64,000 nucleotides of DNA, taken from Adlercreutzia sp. ZJ141 (GTDB taxonomy: Bacteria > Actinomycetota > Coriobacteriia > Coriobacteriales > Eggerthellaceae). The notes beneath the pieces were generated by a model that worked only from the letters and a program-made list of their open reading frames with translations, had not been told where the DNA came from and ran no database searches. The position numbers were made by a program, and so were the translations under genes. Positions within the stretch are counted from its first letter, which is position 1. Each line of letters opens with the position of its first letter. Below are positions 9,001 through 19,613 of this stretch, in pieces. The DNA lies in NCBI RefSeq assembly GCF_011038965.1, contig NZ_JAAKEB010000010.1, positions 41,467-105,466 of the forward strand, given 5' to 3'.

Positions 9001-9471
9001 ATCATCAAATTGTCGGTTGTCGAGCAGCTTCGGAATAATACCAGCAACGCACGCACTCGAACCGATAATGCCGTGCCCATACTTTTGCAGCATGCTGAAT
9101 GTGGTGCGCGGCTTGTAGTAAAAGTTGTCAACGTGGCTTTCCGACACGAGCTTCAGCAAGTTATGGTAGCCTTCGTTCGTTTTTGCAAGAAGCAACAGGT
9201 GGTACAGGCGCGGCTTCACATCCTTGCGAAGCTCTTCATCGGTGGTGAAATAAACTTCGCATCCGTAGATGGGTTTTACTGCCTTGCCCGTTTCCTTTTC
9301 GACAGCAGTACATGCATCGCAGAGCTCAACGACGCCACTCATGACACCGTGGTCGGTAAGGGCGACGGCTGGCATGTCGAGATCGGCTGCTCGGCGCACC
9401 ATGTCCTTAATGTGCGTAAGCCCGTCAAGCAGCGAATACTCAGTGTGGTTATGCAAGTGAACGAATGCCAT
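6016..9471 (-). CDS. dnaE: DNA polymerase III alpha subunit
   Basis: 1151 residues, a standard DnaE1-type replicative polymerase. The N-terminal PHP domain starts FVHLHNHTEYSLLDG. The polymerase palm shows GVGPGRGSAAGAIVAYAMGI and the catalytic DIDVDFEDERRGEVIEHI. The fingers region FNKSHSAAYAILVMRTAYLK, a helix-hairpin-helix region (GVRGVGKNVADAII) and an OB-fold (VGMISNVVVKLTKRGTKMAT) follow. No built-in 3'-5' exonuclease domain, so it is not PolC. Start ATG gives the canonical MAFVHLHNH. truA follows immediately. Confidence 0.98.
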   Translation of the reverse strand: MAFVHLHNHTEYSLLDGLTHIKDMVRRAADLDMPAVALTDHGVMSGVVELCDACTAVEKETGKAVKPIYGCEVYFTTDEELRKDVKPRLYHLLLLAKTNEGYHNLLKLVSESHVDNFYYKPRTTFSMLQKYGHGIIGSSACVAGIIPKLLDNRQFDDAVEWARKFASCFDPGDFYIELQNQGIRTDAGFTQTELNHMLTDVARAAGLKTIATNDFHYLLQEDARAQDIMLCVGTGATVDEVNRMKFANDQFYMKTEEEMRDALADFPEACDTTVEVAEKCNVVLERDSILPRFPLPEGETEESWFRKRVNEGIVKRYGSPVPPEAQERADYEMSVIIQQGFPAYFLIVQEYIEWARSQGIGVGPGRGSAAGAIVAYAMGITDLDPLSNGLLFERFLSPERVEMPDIDVDFEDERRGEVIEHIKDVYGEDHVAGVITFGKLQAKNAVRDAARVLGYPYAVGDRICKMIGDELGITIDKALDTNPDLKKAYAAESEVKAVIDAAKSIEGHVRGEGVHACATIICRDPMSDHVPMKRDTKGGGIITQYDGHYTPDLGLLKMDFLGLRTLGVLSRACRNIEARFGEKIVPEEIPTDDPKAFELMRSGNMDGLFQVEGALYVSLFSRLPPSRFSDVVASIALNRPGPLESGMVDDYVKVASGKTAIHYYDERLKPILEETYGTMVYQEQIMQISMAMSGFSAGKADKLRKAMGKKKLDVMKQLQGDWDAGAVANNYDIKIAQQIWNDAEKFAKYAFNKSHSAAYAILVMRTAYLKAHYPNDFMAAVLSSYMGNTDRLIRYIASCNRNGTPVLPPDINSSNAEFTPVDEGIRFGLVGVRGVGKNVADAIIAEREENGPFTSLHDFVSRLDAKCYNRKTLEALIKGGAFDSTGYTRKQLMYFVDETPLLEGAAKRQKDRDSGQMDMFSMFAEVDDSFKEEVPPPDGVEWSKRQLLTFEKEIMKIYVSDHPLRPYEHAISRMTKWQLGDLAERTKEIPNAVFVGMISNVVVKLTKRGTKMATFELEDTTGSVECICFKYDDFSEAIQEDSIVKIKGKFEHSDRGNQIMAFELEIIELNESDERPSRLELRVPCSTFDQAKTLRLNRILQSYPGRDGVVLFVQQNNGSKLRAELPVSVDASNRVMRSELQELFGHAAIVA

Positions 9472-9651
9472 AGTGTATGCCTCGAATGCGTACGTTATGC
9501 GCCGGGGTACGTATTGGGAGAAGATGAGCGCAAGGTTGTTTTCACGGTTTCTTTCACATTCATTCTAACAGCTTCCCCGAAGTTTGATGTGTCGAACCCC
9601 GCGAACAAACCGTGGGTTTTTTATGAAACGTATGTTCGAGTTCCTCTCTAC

Positions 9652-9683
9652 AAAAAGGTCCCGCAGCTTTCGGCTGCGGGACC
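9652..9683 (-). terminator. Strong intrinsic terminator of the atp operon
   Basis: Perfect 11-base stem (GGTCCCGCAGC with GCTGCGGGACC), loop of five, followed on the minus strand by TTTTT. It lies 34 nt beyond the atpC stop codon. The remaining sequence to the dnaE start (9472-9651) shows no gene and presumably holds the dnaE promoter, which I could not assign. Confidence 0.93.
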
Positions 9684-9716
9684 CTCACATAGGTACTGGT
9701 TTTGCGACACGTCGCC

Positions 9717-10126
9717 TTACGCCGCTTCGGCCGCCTTAATGCGCACATTGCACCACGCAATGTCAGCGGGCAGCATAGTCTTTGCCAACTCGGCTTCAGG
9801 CTTACCGGCGGCTTCATCCTGCAGCTCAGCAAGGTGATCACGCACCGCCTGCACGTCGATGTCCTCAACGGCCACCGCACGGTCGGCCAAAATGATGACT
9901 TTCTCCCCCGTCACTTCAACGTAACCGCCCTGCAAAGCGAACGCGCGAGGATTCGAGCCATCCTCGTTCTTCAGACGTACGACACCATCGGCCAAAACAG
10001 ACACGGTGGGCGCATGGCCGGGCAAAAAGCCCATCTCACCCTCGACGCCCGGCACGATAACCATATAGGCTTCAGATGAGAACAACCGCTTTGCCGGTGT
10101 GACAATGTCGCATGCGAGAGCGGCCA

Positions 10127-10127
<1 letters not shown>
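9717..10127 (-). CDS. atpC: ATP synthase epsilon subunit
   Basis: 136 residues starting MAALACDIVTPAKRLFSSEA. The beta-sandwich part (MVIVPGVEGEMGFLPGHAPT, GGYVEVTGEKVIILADRAV) is typical of the F1 central-stalk subunit that couples rotation and inhibits ATP hydrolysis. The C-terminal helices end IKAAEAA. ATG overlaps the atpD stop by one base (TAATG). Last gene of the operon. Confidence 0.95.
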
Positions 10128-11572
<1,445 letters not shown>

Positions 11573-12466
11573 TTATTCCTCCAAAGCCGCAGCGCCGCCC
11601 ACGATCTCCGAAATCTCGGTTGTGATGGCGCCCTGGCGGACACGGTTATATAGTCTGGTCAGCGTTTCGACCATTTCGTTGGCGTTGTCGGTCGCCGACT
11701 TCATGGCAGCGCGGCGAGCCGCCTGCTCAGCGGCAGCCGAATCGACAAGCGCATGGAAAATCGTCGTGCGAACATATGCGGGAAGCAACATGTCCAGCAC
11801 AGCCTCAGCGCTCGGCTCGAACTCGACGTCACCGGGAAGAGAGGCCTCGCCAGAGGTGCCTTCGGCATCGCCTTGCAGGTCGTCGGCGTTGACCGGCAGC
11901 ACCTGCTCGACACGAAGCACCTGCTCCGCCGCATTCTTCGCATGGTTGTACACAAGCACAACCTCGTCGATTTCGTTATTCACGTAACCGTCGATAGCGA
12001 AGGTGGCGATAGCAGACGCCTCTTCAACCGTAGGATCAGCAGAGAGATCCTTAAACTCCAAGACCGGCTTGACGTTGCGATAGTTAAAGTATCCAGCGGA
12101 TTTCTTACCGCACGCCACGATCTGGCAAGAGGCCCCTGCAGCTTGATTCTCTCTCATAAGGCCCTCGGCGCGGCGCAGCACGTTGCTGTTGAACCCGCCC
12201 GCAAGGCCACGGTCCGACACGACAACCACGATAAGCACGTTCTTTATTTCCTCGTGCTTGCGGAGCAAGGCGCTCTGCCCGCCCTGCACGCGAGAGGCGA
12301 CGCTTCCCAGCATTTCCATCATCGATTCGGAGTACGGGGTCGCAGCCTCCACGCGTTCCGTTGACTTGCGGATCTTCGCCGCAGCCACCATTTCCATGGT
12401 GCGCGTGATCTGCTTCGTCGACGATACGGAGCTGATGCGTCTTTCAATGTCGTGAAGGTTGGGCAT
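11573..12466 (-). CDS. atpG: ATP synthase gamma subunit
   Basis: 297 residues. N-terminal rotor helix DIERRISSVSSTKQITRTME and C-terminal helix ARRAAMKSATDNANEMVETL with YNRVRQGAITTEISEIVGGA are diagnostic. VVVSDRGLAGGFNSNVLRRA is the conserved Rossmann part. An acidic insert (DDLQGDAEGTSGEASLPGDV, around residue 190-220) is larger than in E. coli. Forms the rotating shaft inside the alpha3beta3 ring. Confidence 0.97.
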   Translation of the reverse strand: MPNLHDIERRISSVSSTKQITRTMEMVAAAKIRKSTERVEAATPYSESMMEMLGSVASRVQGGQSALLRKHEEIKNVLIVVVVSDRGLAGGFNSNVLRRAEGLMRENQAAGASCQIVACGKKSAGYFNYRNVKPVLEFKDLSADPTVEEASAIATFAIDGYVNNEIDEVVLVYNHAKNAAEQVLRVEQVLPVNADDLQGDAEGTSGEASLPGDVEFEPSAEAVLDMLLPAYVRTTIFHALVDSAAAEQAARRAAMKSATDNANEMVETLTRLYNRVRQGAITTEISEIVGGAAALEE

Positions 12467-12478
12467 GTTCTACCTGCC

Positions 12479-14040
<1,562 letters not shown>

Positions 14041-14044
<4 letters not shown>

Positions 14045-14622
14045 GAGCGTTCACCTCCATCTGTTGTGTCTTTGAGGACGGTACGCGCATTCTCTAACTG
14101 CGTGAGAATACTGGCATCGATCCTCTTGCCGTTTGCGTTCATGAGTATGCCGCCCAACAGGGATGGGTCGATATGCTCACGCAGCACGACCTTGGTTCCC
14201 AAATCGGTTTCGGCTTTCCGTACGATAACCTCTCGCAGGTGGTCATCGAGCTCTACGACCGTAGTCACATCGACAACGGTCATGTTCAGCTTGGCTTCGA
14301 GCTGTTGCCCATACGCCTCGCTCACGCGGGGAAGCAGATCCGTGTCGCCGCGCTCTGCCATAACGGCGAGAACATCAACGAGCACAGGATTGGCCGTGGC
14401 GAACACGCCACGAACCACCTCCGCACGCTGCTCTGCGGTATACGAGCTGTCGCCGATCGCGCTTGCAAGATCCATGTTCGACCGCATGATCCGCACAATG
14501 CTCTCAAGCTGATCGCGCACTTCGAGCACGTCGTTTTGGCCACCTGCCTCGTACACGCCATCCAAAAGGACAGCAGCGTACGTGGCTACCTGCTCTTTAA
14601 CGATCTGGCGATTAATCGGCAT
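14041..14622 (-). CDS. atpH: ATP synthase delta subunit
   Basis: 193 residues; peripheral-stalk subunit joining F1 to the b subunits. N-terminal helical bundle and the characteristic C-terminal segment [20 protein letters not shown] then [20 protein letters not shown]. Overlaps atpF by 11 nt and atpA by 4 nt. Confidence 0.94.
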
Positions 14623-15232
14623 TGAAACTGCCCGCCTCGTTCACATAGCGTTCGATGATCGCGCGATGCTCATCGTCGCTCAAATCCTGGCCGATCAAAC
14701 GCGACGCCACCGCGATAGAGGTGTCTGCAACCGAACTCTGCAGCTCGGCGATCGCAGCCTTCTTCTCGCTCTCGATGGCAACGCGAGCTTTCTCAACCAT
14801 GACCTCCGCCTCGCCTTGCGCCTTGGCCGTGATGTCGGCTTTCACCGACTCGCCGGTCTTCTTCGCATCAGCGATAATCTGCGCAGACTGGCTTTTCGCT
14901 TCCTCGAGCTGCTTGCGATACTCCTCGAGCAGGCGCTCGCTTTCAATGCGCGCCGCCTCCGACTTCTCAAGCGCATCCTTCACAGCAGCCTCGCGCTTCT
15001 CGATGATGTTGTCCACCACCGGCCAGCCAAACTTGGCCAACACGACGGCAATCACCAGGAAGGCGATGAGCATCGGAATGAACTCGTTCATGTCGGGAAG
15101 GATGAGGGCGATGCCCGTCTTCCCCCCTTCTTCGGAGGCAAACGCAGCCACCGGAAGAATAAACGAAGAGGCCGCGGACAAAGCAGCAGTGAAGCCGAGC
15201 GTACCCAGTATCTTCTTTGCTTTTGCTTTCAC
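14612..15232 (-). CDS. atpF: ATP synthase b subunit
   Basis: 206 residues, GTG start with GGAGAG upstream. One membrane helix (about 49-66, FIPMLIAFLVIAVVLAKFGW) followed by a long charged coiled coil, the peripheral stalk. Before the helix is an extra hydrophobic segment, KKILGTLGFTAALSAASSFI then LPVAAFASEEGGK, which looks like a cleavable signal peptide. So the mature N-terminus may be extracytoplasmic, a variant compared with the short E. coli b subunit. Confidence 0.94.
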   Translation of the reverse strand: MKAKAKKILGTLGFTAALSAASSFILPVAAFASEEGGKTGIALILPDMNEFIPMLIAFLVIAVVLAKFGWPVVDNIIEKREAAVKDALEKSEAARIESERLLEEYRKQLEEAKSQSAQIIADAKKTGESVKADITAKAQGEAEVMVEKARVAIESEKKAAIAELQSSVADTSIAVASRLIGQDLSDDEHRAIIERYVNEAGSFNAD

Positions 15233-15279
15233 GTGCTCTCCTTTTCGGTTTCTTTAGAACGTATCTGCGCTCAAGCCGA

Positions 15280-15501
15280 CTAGAAGATGAACGCGGCAAC
15301 CAAGCCGATCAGGGCGAGCGCCTCTGCGAGAGCGCCGAAGATCAGGGCGTTGGTGAACAGCTTGCCGGCGAGCTCGGGCTGACGGGCGGAGCCGACGCAC
15401 AGGCCGTAGCCGCACAGACCCAGACCAATGCCGGGGCCGATGGTGCCAAGGCCATAGCCGACAACCTTCAAGGCCGCGATGACGAGAGTGGTTTCTGCCA
15501 T
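15280..15501 (-). CDS. atpE: ATP synthase c subunit
   Basis: 73 residues, two helices joined by the ARQPE polar loop; forms the ion-driven rotor ring. Helix 1 is Gly-rich (GYGLGTIGPGIGLGLCGYGL). Helix 2 carries the ion-binding Glu in FGALAEALALIGLVAAFIF. The Na+-ring residues (Gln in helix 1 and Ser-Thr directly after the Glu) are missing, which fits a proton ring. Strong site GGAGG before ATG. A CCGGC/GCCGG hairpin at 15560-15577 in the 142-bp spacer towards atpB may help set the higher c-subunit expression. Confidence 0.96.
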   Translation of the reverse strand: MAETTLVIAALKVVGYGLGTIGPGIGLGLCGYGLCVGSARQPELAGKLFTNALIFGALAEALALIGLVAAFIF

Positions 15502-15559
15502 TGTTTCCTCCTTTTACCGTTTCCGGGCCCTTCCCAGAAACACCAGTACCTATGTTCAT

Positions 15560-15577
15560 CCGGCGGGAGTATGCCGG
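15560..15577 (-). other. Intercistronic hairpin between atpB and atpE
   Basis: CCGGC/GCCGG with an 8-base loop in the longest intergenic gap of the atp operon. Likely an mRNA processing or stability element ahead of the highly expressed atpE; no T-run. Function inferred from position only. Confidence 0.3.
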
Positions 15578-15643
15578 GACAAACCAAAATCAACGTACCC
15601 ACGAGGGGCATGCGGCGCAAAGCGTCACGTAAAGACAAACCTC

Positions 15644-16441
15644 TTAATGCTCCGACGTAGCCAGACCAATGTAGACAGCCGACAGAATAGTAAACACATA
15701 AGCCTGCAAGAATGCAACCAGGCACTCCAGCACGTACATGGCAATAAGGAACAGCATCCAGATGATAGAGGGAAGCGCCAGCACGGCGTTAGCTGCGTAG
15801 ATGGCATCCTGAATAAACACCGTGGTTAACAGCGCGAAGATACCAAGCACCATGTGTCCCGCGAACATATTGCCGTAAAGTCGGACGGCCAACGTGAGCA
15901 GGCGAATGACCAGCGAGATAAACTCAAAGAACCAAATGATAGGAACCATTGGCTTCGGCAGGCCCGACGGGGCAATGGACTTGATGTAGCCCAAGCCGCC
16001 CTTGGCTTTGATGCCGTAGTAATTAAAGTACACGAACGCGATGAATGATAACGCCCAGGTGACACCCAACGTGCCCGTTGCAGCCTTCGCACCCGGAATC
16101 AAACCAATCACATTCGCGGTGAGAATGAAAAAGAAGAGTGTGGCCAAAAACGGTATGTGCTTCTTGTATCCATGCCCGATGGCGCCTTCACCCATGTTCC
16201 GCTTCACGGCGTCATAGCCCCACTCAACCATGCCGGCAAACTTGCCGTTCGGAACGACTCCGATCTTACGTACACCGATAAGCACCACCGCCAGCACCAC
16301 CGCCAGCACGATAAACATCCACAGCGTGTACTGGGTGATGCCGAAGCCGCCGAAGTCGACGACGAACGCCGAATCGAACGAAGAACGAAGATGTTCGATC
16401 GGAGCGGCGATGTCCGCCAAAGGGTTACCCGTCAGTTCCAT
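15644..16441 (-). CDS. atpB: ATP synthase a subunit
   Basis: 265 residues with five to six membrane helices; the stator half-channel for ion flow. The essential Arg is in FISLVIRLLTLAVRLYGNMF (LAVRLYGNMFAGH is the signature), and ALPSIIWMLFLIAMYVLECL then VAFLQAYVFTILSAVYI forms the last helices. GAGGAG precedes the ATG. Follows the atpI-like gene by 14 nt. Confidence 0.96.
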   Translation of the reverse strand: MELTGNPLADIAAPIEHLRSSFDSAFVVDFGGFGITQYTLWMFIVLAVVLAVVLIGVRKIGVVPNGKFAGMVEWGYDAVKRNMGEGAIGHGYKKHIPFLATLFFFILTANVIGLIPGAKAATGTLGVTWALSFIAFVYFNYYGIKAKGGLGYIKSIAPSGLPKPMVPIIWFFEFISLVIRLLTLAVRLYGNMFAGHMVLGIFALLTTVFIQDAIYAANAVLALPSIIWMLFLIAMYVLECLVAFLQAYVFTILSAVYIGLATSEH

Positions 16442-16455
16442 GTAGCTCTCCTCTA

Positions 16456-16773
16456 CTATTGTCGCTTCGATATAAGACCGAAAGCAATAACCGCAACGAT
16501 GAACGACACAACCTCGGCGAGCGCGTACGCAAGCAAAACGTCACGTGCAATCAAGCCGCACACAACGATACCAGCGCCGAGCATCACGAAGGAAACGGCG
16601 ATGGCGGCGAAGAACAAACCTGCAAGGCTGCCCGTGTGCGTTGGGTTGATTGCACGCACGCGGACGGTGGCATACCGAAACGGCAGGCAGCTCACCACGC
16701 CTATCAGAACTCCTATGATGATCGCAATCGCCAAAACAACTGCTTCCCCTCCGCATGCCGTACGAATCGACAT
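16456..16773 (-). CDS. AtpI-like small membrane protein
   Basis: 105 residues from MSIRTACGGEAVV with four hydrophobic segments and little polar sequence. Its place just before atpB and its four-helix layout match AtpI (assembly aid for the c ring, possibly Mg2+-related), though sequence identity to AtpI is not obvious to me. A longer frame reaches 16821, but a -10-like TATACT (16793-16798) lies inside that extension, so the inner ATG is preferred. The start has no convincing ribosome binding site, consistent with a very short leader. Confidence 0.65.
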   Translation of the reverse strand: MSIRTACGGEAVVLAIAIIIGVLIGVVSCLPFRYATVRVRAINPTHTGSLAGLFFAAIAVSFVMLGAGIVVCGLIARDVLLAYALAEVVSFIVAVIAFGLISKRQ

Positions 16774-17153
16774 GCATGAAACGTCATTTGAAAGTATAGT
16801 AGCGAAACGCGCGGAAAGCACCTATTTATATTTATTTTTTTGCCTCGCAATTCGGTAGATGATGCATAAACTCTCACTATTATGAATAATTTCTGATTAG
16901 TTTGATTTATTATCAAGATAATGTAAGTTCTGGAGCTTTTCCCAAGAATCGAAAAAAGAATTTTTTAACCTGATTACCCATACAACTTGGGAAAAATGCA
17001 TACCGCATCGCAAAAAAACAACCTTTTCACCATTTTTGCATGGAAGCTATTTTATACAAATGTATTCGTCTGTCTCGATACGAGCCACAGAAGCGTACAA
17101 GGAGCGCTGCGTGCAACCTACGCCGCCCCTTGTAGCACCGAAAAAGCTAGTGA
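16774..17153. other. AT-rich intergenic region, atp promoter region
   Basis: About 380 bp with much lower G+C than its surroundings and no coding frame. It separates the atp operon from the rpiB-glyA-dCMP deaminase operon, both on the minus strand. A TATACT at 16793-16798 is the best -10 candidate for atpI; no good -35 matches it. AAAAAAGAATTTTTT near 16955 is a small A/T palindrome. No RNA gene seen. Confidence 0.5.
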
Positions 17154-17609
17154 TTATTCGTATACTCGCAGTTTCATACCCGACTCGCGCAGCATATCCA
17201 TGGCAAGTTCGTCAGGATATGGGTTCTGATACACCACCTCGGTTATACCGGCGTTGATAAGCATCTTGGCGCATACCACGCAAGGCTGCGTGTTTACGTA
17301 GATGCTTGCCCCCGAAATGTCGATGCCGTAGCGCGCCGCCTGGATGATGGCATTTTGCTCCGCGTGTAGACCGCGGCAGATCTCATGACGCTGCCCACTG
17401 GGAACGCCCATCTGCTGACGCAGACACCCCGTCTCGCCGCAATGCGCAAGACCAGTGGGAACCCCGTTGTATCCTGTGGCCAAGATGCGGCGATCCTTCA
17501 CAATGACGGCTCCCACCGCACGTCGCAAACACGTCGTGCGCGAGGCAACCTGGTTCGCCAATGTCATGAAGTATTCGTCCCATCCAGGACGATTATCCGG
17601 CGTGCCCAT
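17154..17609 (-). CDS. dCMP deaminase (ComEB-type)
   Basis: 151 residues. Zinc-dependent cytidine/deoxycytidylate deaminase fold: [15 protein letters not shown] holds His and the catalytic Glu, and [16 protein letters not shown] the two zinc cysteines. The N-terminal [20 protein letters not shown] with [19 protein letters not shown] is typical of dCMP deaminases supplying dUMP for thymidylate synthesis. ATG lies one base after the glyA stop codon, so the pair links one-carbon and thymidylate metabolism. Confidence 0.92.
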   Translation of the reverse strand: MGTPDNRPGWDEYFMTLANQVASRTTCLRRAVGAVIVKDRRILATGYNGVPTGLAHCGETGCLRQQMGVPSGQRHEICRGLHAEQNAIIQAARYGIDISGASIYVNTQPCVVCAKMLINAGITEVVYQNPYPDELAMDMLRESGMKLRVYE

Positions 17610-17610
17610 G

Positions 17611-18864
17611 CTAACCCAACTCCGGATACAGGGGGTACTTCGCCAACAAAGCATCAACCCGTTCGCGCACCTCGGCAAGTTTCGTCGCGTCGTCGGCATT
17701 AAACACCGTTTCGGCAATACAGCAGCCCACTTCGCGGAAGTCGTCGGTGTCAAAGCCGCGCGTGGTAGCCGCGGCGGACCCCACGCGAATGCCACTCGTG
17801 ACGAATGGGCTGAGTGGCTCGTTGGGAATCGAATTCTTGTTCACCGTAAGCCCCACTGATTCAAGCAGCGTCTCGGCGTCCTTGCCGGTCACGCCGGCTG
17901 GCGTGAGATCAACAAGACACAGATGATTGTCGGTGCCACCCGACACCAGGCGCAAGCCCCCTTCGACCATAGCCTTTCCCATGGCAGCACAGTTGACTAC
18001 CACGTTGTTTATGTAGTCGGCATACGACGGCAGCAGCGCCTCGCCGAACGCCACAGCTTTGCCGGCGATAACGTGCATGAGCGGGCCTCCCTGCGTACCA
18101 GGGAATACCGCCTTGTTGATTTTTTTCGCCATAGCCTCATCGTTGGTGAGAATAAACCCGCCACGCGGGCCACGCAGCGTTTTGTGGCTGGTGGAGGTAA
18201 CAATATCGGCGTACGGAACAGGGCTTGGGTGCGCTCCTGCGGCAACCAAACCGGCAATGTGCGCCATGTCCACCATGAACAGCGCCCCCACCTCATGCGC
18301 GATGTCGGCCATGCGCTCAAAGTCGATAACGCGCGGATACGCGCTCGCTCCGCCGATAATGAGCTTCGGGCGCGTTTCCTTCGCCAAGCGCTCCATGGCG
18401 TCGTAATCAATCGTTTCGGTTTCAGGATCGAGACCATAATGAACCATGGTGAACCACTTGCCCGAGAAGTTCACCGGCGAGCCGTGCGTGAGATGTCCAC
18501 CATGATCGAGACTCATACCCATAACGGTATCCCCTGGGTTTACTGCAGCCATGTACGCTGCTAAGTTCGCGCTTGCACCGGAATGCGGCTGTACGTTGGC
18601 GAATGCACAGTCATACAGCTTACATACGCGCTCGATGGCAAGATCCTCAACCAGATCGACTTTTTCACACCCACCGTAATAGCGCTTCCCCGAATAGCCC
18701 TCAGCGTACTTATTGGTGAGCACGCTGCCCATGGCCTCCATGACGGAAGGCGACGTAAGGTTTTCGCTGGCTATAAGCTCAACGCAACCGCGCTGGCGGG
18801 CAAGCTCCTGTCCGATGATATCTGCGACCTCAGGGTCGGTCTGCGAAAGAAATGCGTGCGCCAT
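17611..18864 (-). CDS. glyA: Serine hydroxymethyltransferase
   Basis: 417 residues, the family's usual length. PLP enzyme interconverting serine and glycine and charging THF with one-carbon units. The PLP lysine is in [38 protein letters not shown] at the N-terminus and [20 protein letters not shown] are signatures. AAAGGAG precedes the start. Six bases follow rpiB; dCMP deaminase follows. Confidence 0.97.
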   Translation of the reverse strand: MAHAFLSQTDPEVADIIGQELARQRGCVELIASENLTSPSVMEAMGSVLTNKYAEGYSGKRYYGGCEKVDLVEDLAIERVCKLYDCAFANVQPHSGASANLAAYMAAVNPGDTVMGMSLDHGGHLTHGSPVNFSGKWFTMVHYGLDPETETIDYDAMERLAKETRPKLIIGGASAYPRVIDFERMADIAHEVGALFMVDMAHIAGLVAAGAHPSPVPYADIVTSTSHKTLRGPRGGFILTNDEAMAKKINKAVFPGTQGGPLMHVIAGKAVAFGEALLPSYADYINNVVVNCAAMGKAMVEGGLRLVSGGTDNHLCLVDLTPAGVTGKDAETLLESVGLTVNKNSIPNEPLSPFVTSGIRVGSAAATTRGFDTDDFREVGCCIAETVFNADDATKLAEVRERVDALLAKYPLYPELG

Positions 18865-18870
18865 ACTATG

Positions 18871-19311
18871 CTAGCTCCTTTCCAACGCCATGATCTTCTG
18901 CACGCGACCAGCATGACGGCCACCGCCGAAATCGGTTGACAGAAACGCATCGAGAATAGCCTTATTCTCGTCAAGCGTAACGAAGCGGCCCGACAGCGTG
19001 AGCACGTTCGCATCGTTGTGTTCGCGGGCGAGCTGGGCAAATTGTGTGTTAACCGCGTTCACCGCACGAATGCCGCACACCTTGTTCGCGGCCACAGCCA
19101 TGCCGATGCCCGTACCGCACACGAGCACACCGAAATCGGCGTCGCCAGCGGCCACGCCGCGCGCGACACATGCAGCGAAATCGGGATAATCGACCCTCTC
19201 GTTGGTATCGGGCCCGCAGTCGATGACGTCGAAACCGCCTCGAACCAGGTAGTCAACGAGACTTTGCTTCTGCTCGAACCCCGCATGATCGCTTGCGATA
19301 CTGATAATCAC
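18871..19311 (-). CDS. rpiB: Ribose 5-phosphate isomerase B
   Basis: 146 residues, GTG start with GGAAGGTG upstream. Isomerises ribose 5-phosphate and ribulose 5-phosphate. IASDHAGFEQKQSLVDYL, the catalytic Cys in GVLVCGTGIGMAVAANKVCG and NVLTLSGRFV are intact. First gene of the rpiB-glyA-dCMP deaminase operon. Confidence 0.95.
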   Translation of the reverse strand: MIISIASDHAGFEQKQSLVDYLVRGGFDVIDCGPDTNERVDYPDFAACVARGVAAGDADFGVLVCGTGIGMAVAANKVCGIRAVNAVNTQFAQLAREHNDANVLTLSGRFVTLDENKAILDAFLSTDFGGGRHAGRVQKIMALERS

Positions 19312-19351
19312 GGAAACACACCTTCCCTATTCTCGCCGTATCCTTGCGTTT

Positions 19352-19396
19352 GTTGCACCCGCCTTACAACTGCTTGGGTGCAACAGAAACACTATA
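19352..19396 (-). promoter_or_regulatory. Inverted repeat beside a -10 element before rpiB
   Basis: Perfect 9-base inverted repeat GTTGCACCC (19352-19360) / GGGTGCAAC (19376-19384), spacer 15. A -10-like TATAGT (19391-19396, minus strand) lies 6 bases upstream of it, so the predicted transcription start falls in the repeat's upstream arm. It could be a repressor operator or a 5'-leader hairpin. The rest of the gap up to glpK (19397-19613) shows nothing I can name. Confidence 0.45.
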
Positions 19397-19613
19397 GCGC
19401 CCAACGCGCCTGTGCCGCGTGAAATCTTGGTTAAGTTAGAGCGAGGAAGCGGCAAAGGCGGGCGAATGTCGAAGGCGGCACAAACGAAGGTGACGGAAGA
19501 AACCGGAGCGAAACGCCAGGGCGGACTCTCCTTACAATCAAGCGCGACATTGAAACAAGCACACGTGCCAGCAAGCGTACCTTTAGAGCAGGCGCCACCC
19601 AATCACGCCCCGA

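Noticed and set aside
8824..9837. 337-codon plus-strand frame
   Set aside because: Lies antisense to dnaE, whose motifs are intact, and crosses the atp terminator; no ribosome site or family features.
16774..17153. Possible small RNA in the AT-rich gap before atp
   Set aside because: No stable GC stem with T-run and no clear promoter pair in either direction.
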